Assembly (NCBI GenBank): GCA_018710805.1
Contig: DVJG01000218.1
Coordinates: forward strand, 1 to 8,018
Reading direction: 5' to 3'
DNA from: Candidatus Faecousia faecipullorum
GTDB taxonomy: Bacteria > Bacillota > Clostridia > Oscillospirales > Oscillospiraceae
DNA: 8,018 nucleotides
In this document: positions 6,619 through 8,018 of the stretch, piece by piece
Position numbering within the stretch: position 1 is the first letter of the stretch
How the letters are laid out: each line of letters starts with the position of its first letter
Program-made: the position numbers and the translations under genes
Notes under the pieces: model-generated
Database searches by the model: none
The model's input: only the letters and a program-made list of their open reading frames with translations
What the model was told of the DNA's origin: nothing

Positions 6619-8018
6619 ATGCCGAAAATTCTGGAACTTTCTCCCCATATTGCAAACCTCATTGCCGCAGGCGAAGTGGTGGAGCGGCCTGCCTCCGTGG
6701 TGAAGGAGCTCCTGGAAAACGCCGTGGATGCAGGCGCTTCCAAGGTCACCGTGGAAATCCGGGACGGCGGCATGACCTTTCTCCGGGTTACGGACAACGG
6801 CTGCGGCATGGCTCCCGAAGACGCTGCCATTGCCTTCCGCCGCCACGCCACTTCCAAGCTGAAGTCCGCCGAAGACCTGGCAGCCATCGGCACCATGGGC
6901 TTCCGGGGGGAAGCTCTGGCCGCCATTGCCTCCGTCAGCCGCATCGATTTGCTGACCAAAACCGCCGGGTCTCTCACCGGCACCAGCCTTCATCTGGAGG
7001 CCGGGCAGATTTTCAGTCAGAGCGAGGCCGGGTGCCCCGACGGCACCACTATTATCATTCGGGACCTGTTCTTCAACACCCCCGCCCGGATGAAGTTCAT
7101 GAAATCCGACACCGTGGAAGGCTCCCGGGTTACTGCCGCTGTGGAAATGCAGGCCCTGGCCCATCCGGAGGTGGCGTTCCAGTTCCTCCGGGACGGAAAG
7201 CAGGTTCTGGCAACCCCGGGCAACGGCGGGCTTCAGGCCGCAGTCTACTGCATTTACGGCCGGGACTTTGCCAAAATGGTTCCCGTGGAGAGCCGTTGGG
7301 AAAATTACAGCCTGACAGGCTACGTCACAAAGCCCACGGATGCCCGGCCCAGCCGGAGTATGCAGACCTTTTTTGTCAACGACCGTCCGGTAAAGTCCAA
7401 GCTGCTGACAGCCGCTTTGGAGGAGGCCTACCGAAATCAGCTCATGGTGGGCAAATTCCCCGCCTGTGTGCTCCATCTGACCCTGCCGCCTGCCGTCGTG
7501 GATGTGAACGTCCACCCGGCAAAGACGGAAGTGAAGTTTTTATCGGAGAAGGCCGTATTTGACTGCGTGCACTATGGGGTCCTTGGGGCCTTAAACCGCC
7601 AGGTAGACCGCCCCGAGGTGAAATTCAAGCCCCAGCCCACCACCATCCCGGAAACAAAGCCCCTTCCCCCAAAGGCCGGGGCCCCGGTCAAGAAGGCCGG
7701 CTTCTTCCGCACCATGACCGCCCAGGAGTATCAATCCTTCTCCGCCACCGTTCAGGCTGCTCCCCAGCCCAACCCCGCCGCCGCAGCGGCTACCGCCGTC
7801 AAAATTCAGCGGCAGGCCGACAGTCTGCTGCATGAGTCGGTGGTTTTGCCCCAGGCTCACAAGGAACCGCCCAAAGCCGCCGAGCCGCCCAAACCGGCAC
7901 CCTCCAAACCGGAACCTCCCAAGCCTGAATCTCCCCAGCCGGAACCGGAGCAGGCCGCTCTGGAAATGCCCGCCATTGCGGAATGGCGGATGGTGGGGGA
8001 GCTGTACCGCACCTACAT
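6619..8018 (+). CDS. mutL: DNA mismatch repair protein MutL, N-terminal part (cut by window end)
   Basis: MutL links MutS to strand removal in mismatch repair. The first 466 codons are visible with no stop. The GHKL ATPase domain is intact: E30 and N34 in KELLENAVDAG, D59-N-G-C-G63, the ATP lid with RRHATSK (74-80), and G94-F-R-G-E-A-L. The transducer region carries DLFFNTPAR, and K302 in NVHPAKTEVKF is the conserved ATP-contacting lysine. Residues about 330-454 form a disordered linker rich in Pro, Lys, Ala and Gln. The C-terminal dimerisation domain begins at W456 (WRMVGELYRTY), so the endonuclease motif that would show whether it nicks DNA lies outside the window. GAGGTGAG (6608-6615) overlaps the upstream stop and lies just before the ATG; the protein then begins like E. 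coli MutL (AAGEVVERPASVVKEL), which fixes the start. Confidence 0.96.
   Translation, partial: MPKILELSPHIANLIAAGEVVERPASVVKELLENAVDAGASKVTVEIRDGGMTFLRVTDNGCGMAPEDAAIAFRRHATSKLKSAEDLAAIGTMGFRGEALAAIASVSRIDLLTKTAGSLTGTSLHLEAGQIFSQSEAGCPDGTTIIIRDLFFNTPARMKFMKSDTVEGSRVTAAVEMQALAHPEVAFQFLRDGKQVLATPGNGGLQAAVYCIYGRDFAKMVPVESRWENYSLTGYVTKPTDARPSRSMQTFFVNDRPVKSKLLTAALEEAYRNQLMVGKFPACVLHLTLPPAVVDVNVHPAKTEVKFLSEKAVFDCVHYGVLGALNRQVDRPEVKFKPQPTTIPETKPLPPKAGAPVKKAGFFRTMTAQEYQSFSATVQAAPQPNPAAAAATAVKIQRQADSLLHESVVLPQAHKEPPKAAEPPKPAPSKPEPPKPESPQPEPEQAALEMPAIAEWRMVGELYRTY
7861..7953 (+). repeat. Degenerate Pro/Lys/Glu repeat in the MutL linker
   Basis: Encodes residues 415-445 of MutL, built from imperfect PPK, KPEP and PEPE units, with CCGCCCAAA-like DNA repeated. 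It lies just before the C-terminal domain and would act as an extended, stiff tether between the ATPase and dimerisation domains. MutL linkers vary widely in sequence and length, so this is probably lineage-specific and not functional in detail. Confidence 0.55.

Noticed and set aside
6583..7515. A 310-codon minus-strand open frame opposite mutL
   Set aside because: Shadow of the conserved MutL ATPase domain, with no supporting signals.
1..8018. CRISPR array, tRNA or rRNA genes, insertion sequence, prophage or toxin-antitoxin system
   Set aside because: No regularly spaced repeats, cloverleaf-like sequence, transposase or integrase coding, terminal inverted repeats or toxin-like small genes were seen. 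The space is filled by housekeeping genes.

Overview
This window looks like chromosomal DNA from a GC-rich Firmicute, most likely a gut-type clostridium near Oscillospirales. The evidence is GC-rich codon use (GCC, CTG and GGC dominate), AGGAG-type ribosome binding sites, SigA-like promoters, a zinc-ribbon/membrane/parvulin protein, and a miaB-mutS-mutL cluster of the kind seen in Clostridia. The family-level placement is inferred from style and gene order, not from a search.

Layout. Positions 1-171 hold no complete gene. At the extreme left a leftward gene appears to begin, with its ATG at 6-4, a Shine-Dalgarno sequence at 18-13 and a good promoter at 94-66. A 16-bp dyad lies at the predicted transcription start. 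A GC-rich hairpin at 134-156 closes the next gene. Positions 172-1725 (minus strand) encode a membrane-anchored parvulin-type peptidyl-prolyl isomerase with a cytoplasmic zinc ribbon. Positions 1726-1893 are a divergent promoter region with one extended -10 promoter facing each way.

From 1894 to the right edge runs one tight plus-strand operon: miaB (tRNA methylthiotransferase), mutS (mismatch recognition), a CPBP-family membrane protease and mutL (cut by the window end). miaB and mutS overlap by 20 nt. The other two junctions have 4-nt gaps, and no terminator or internal promoter is evident.

How they work together. MutS and MutL are successive partners in DNA mismatch repair. MiaB completes the ms2i6A37 modification of tRNAs reading UNN codons, and in many bacteria its partner miaA lies near mutL; it may lie just past this window. 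The CPBP protease has no known link to either pathway, and its place between mutS and mutL is the most unusual feature here. All the complete enzymes keep the key residues I could check. I did not find a clearly new defence or mobile system; the window is mostly housekeeping DNA with a few regulatory and architectural points worth a second look.
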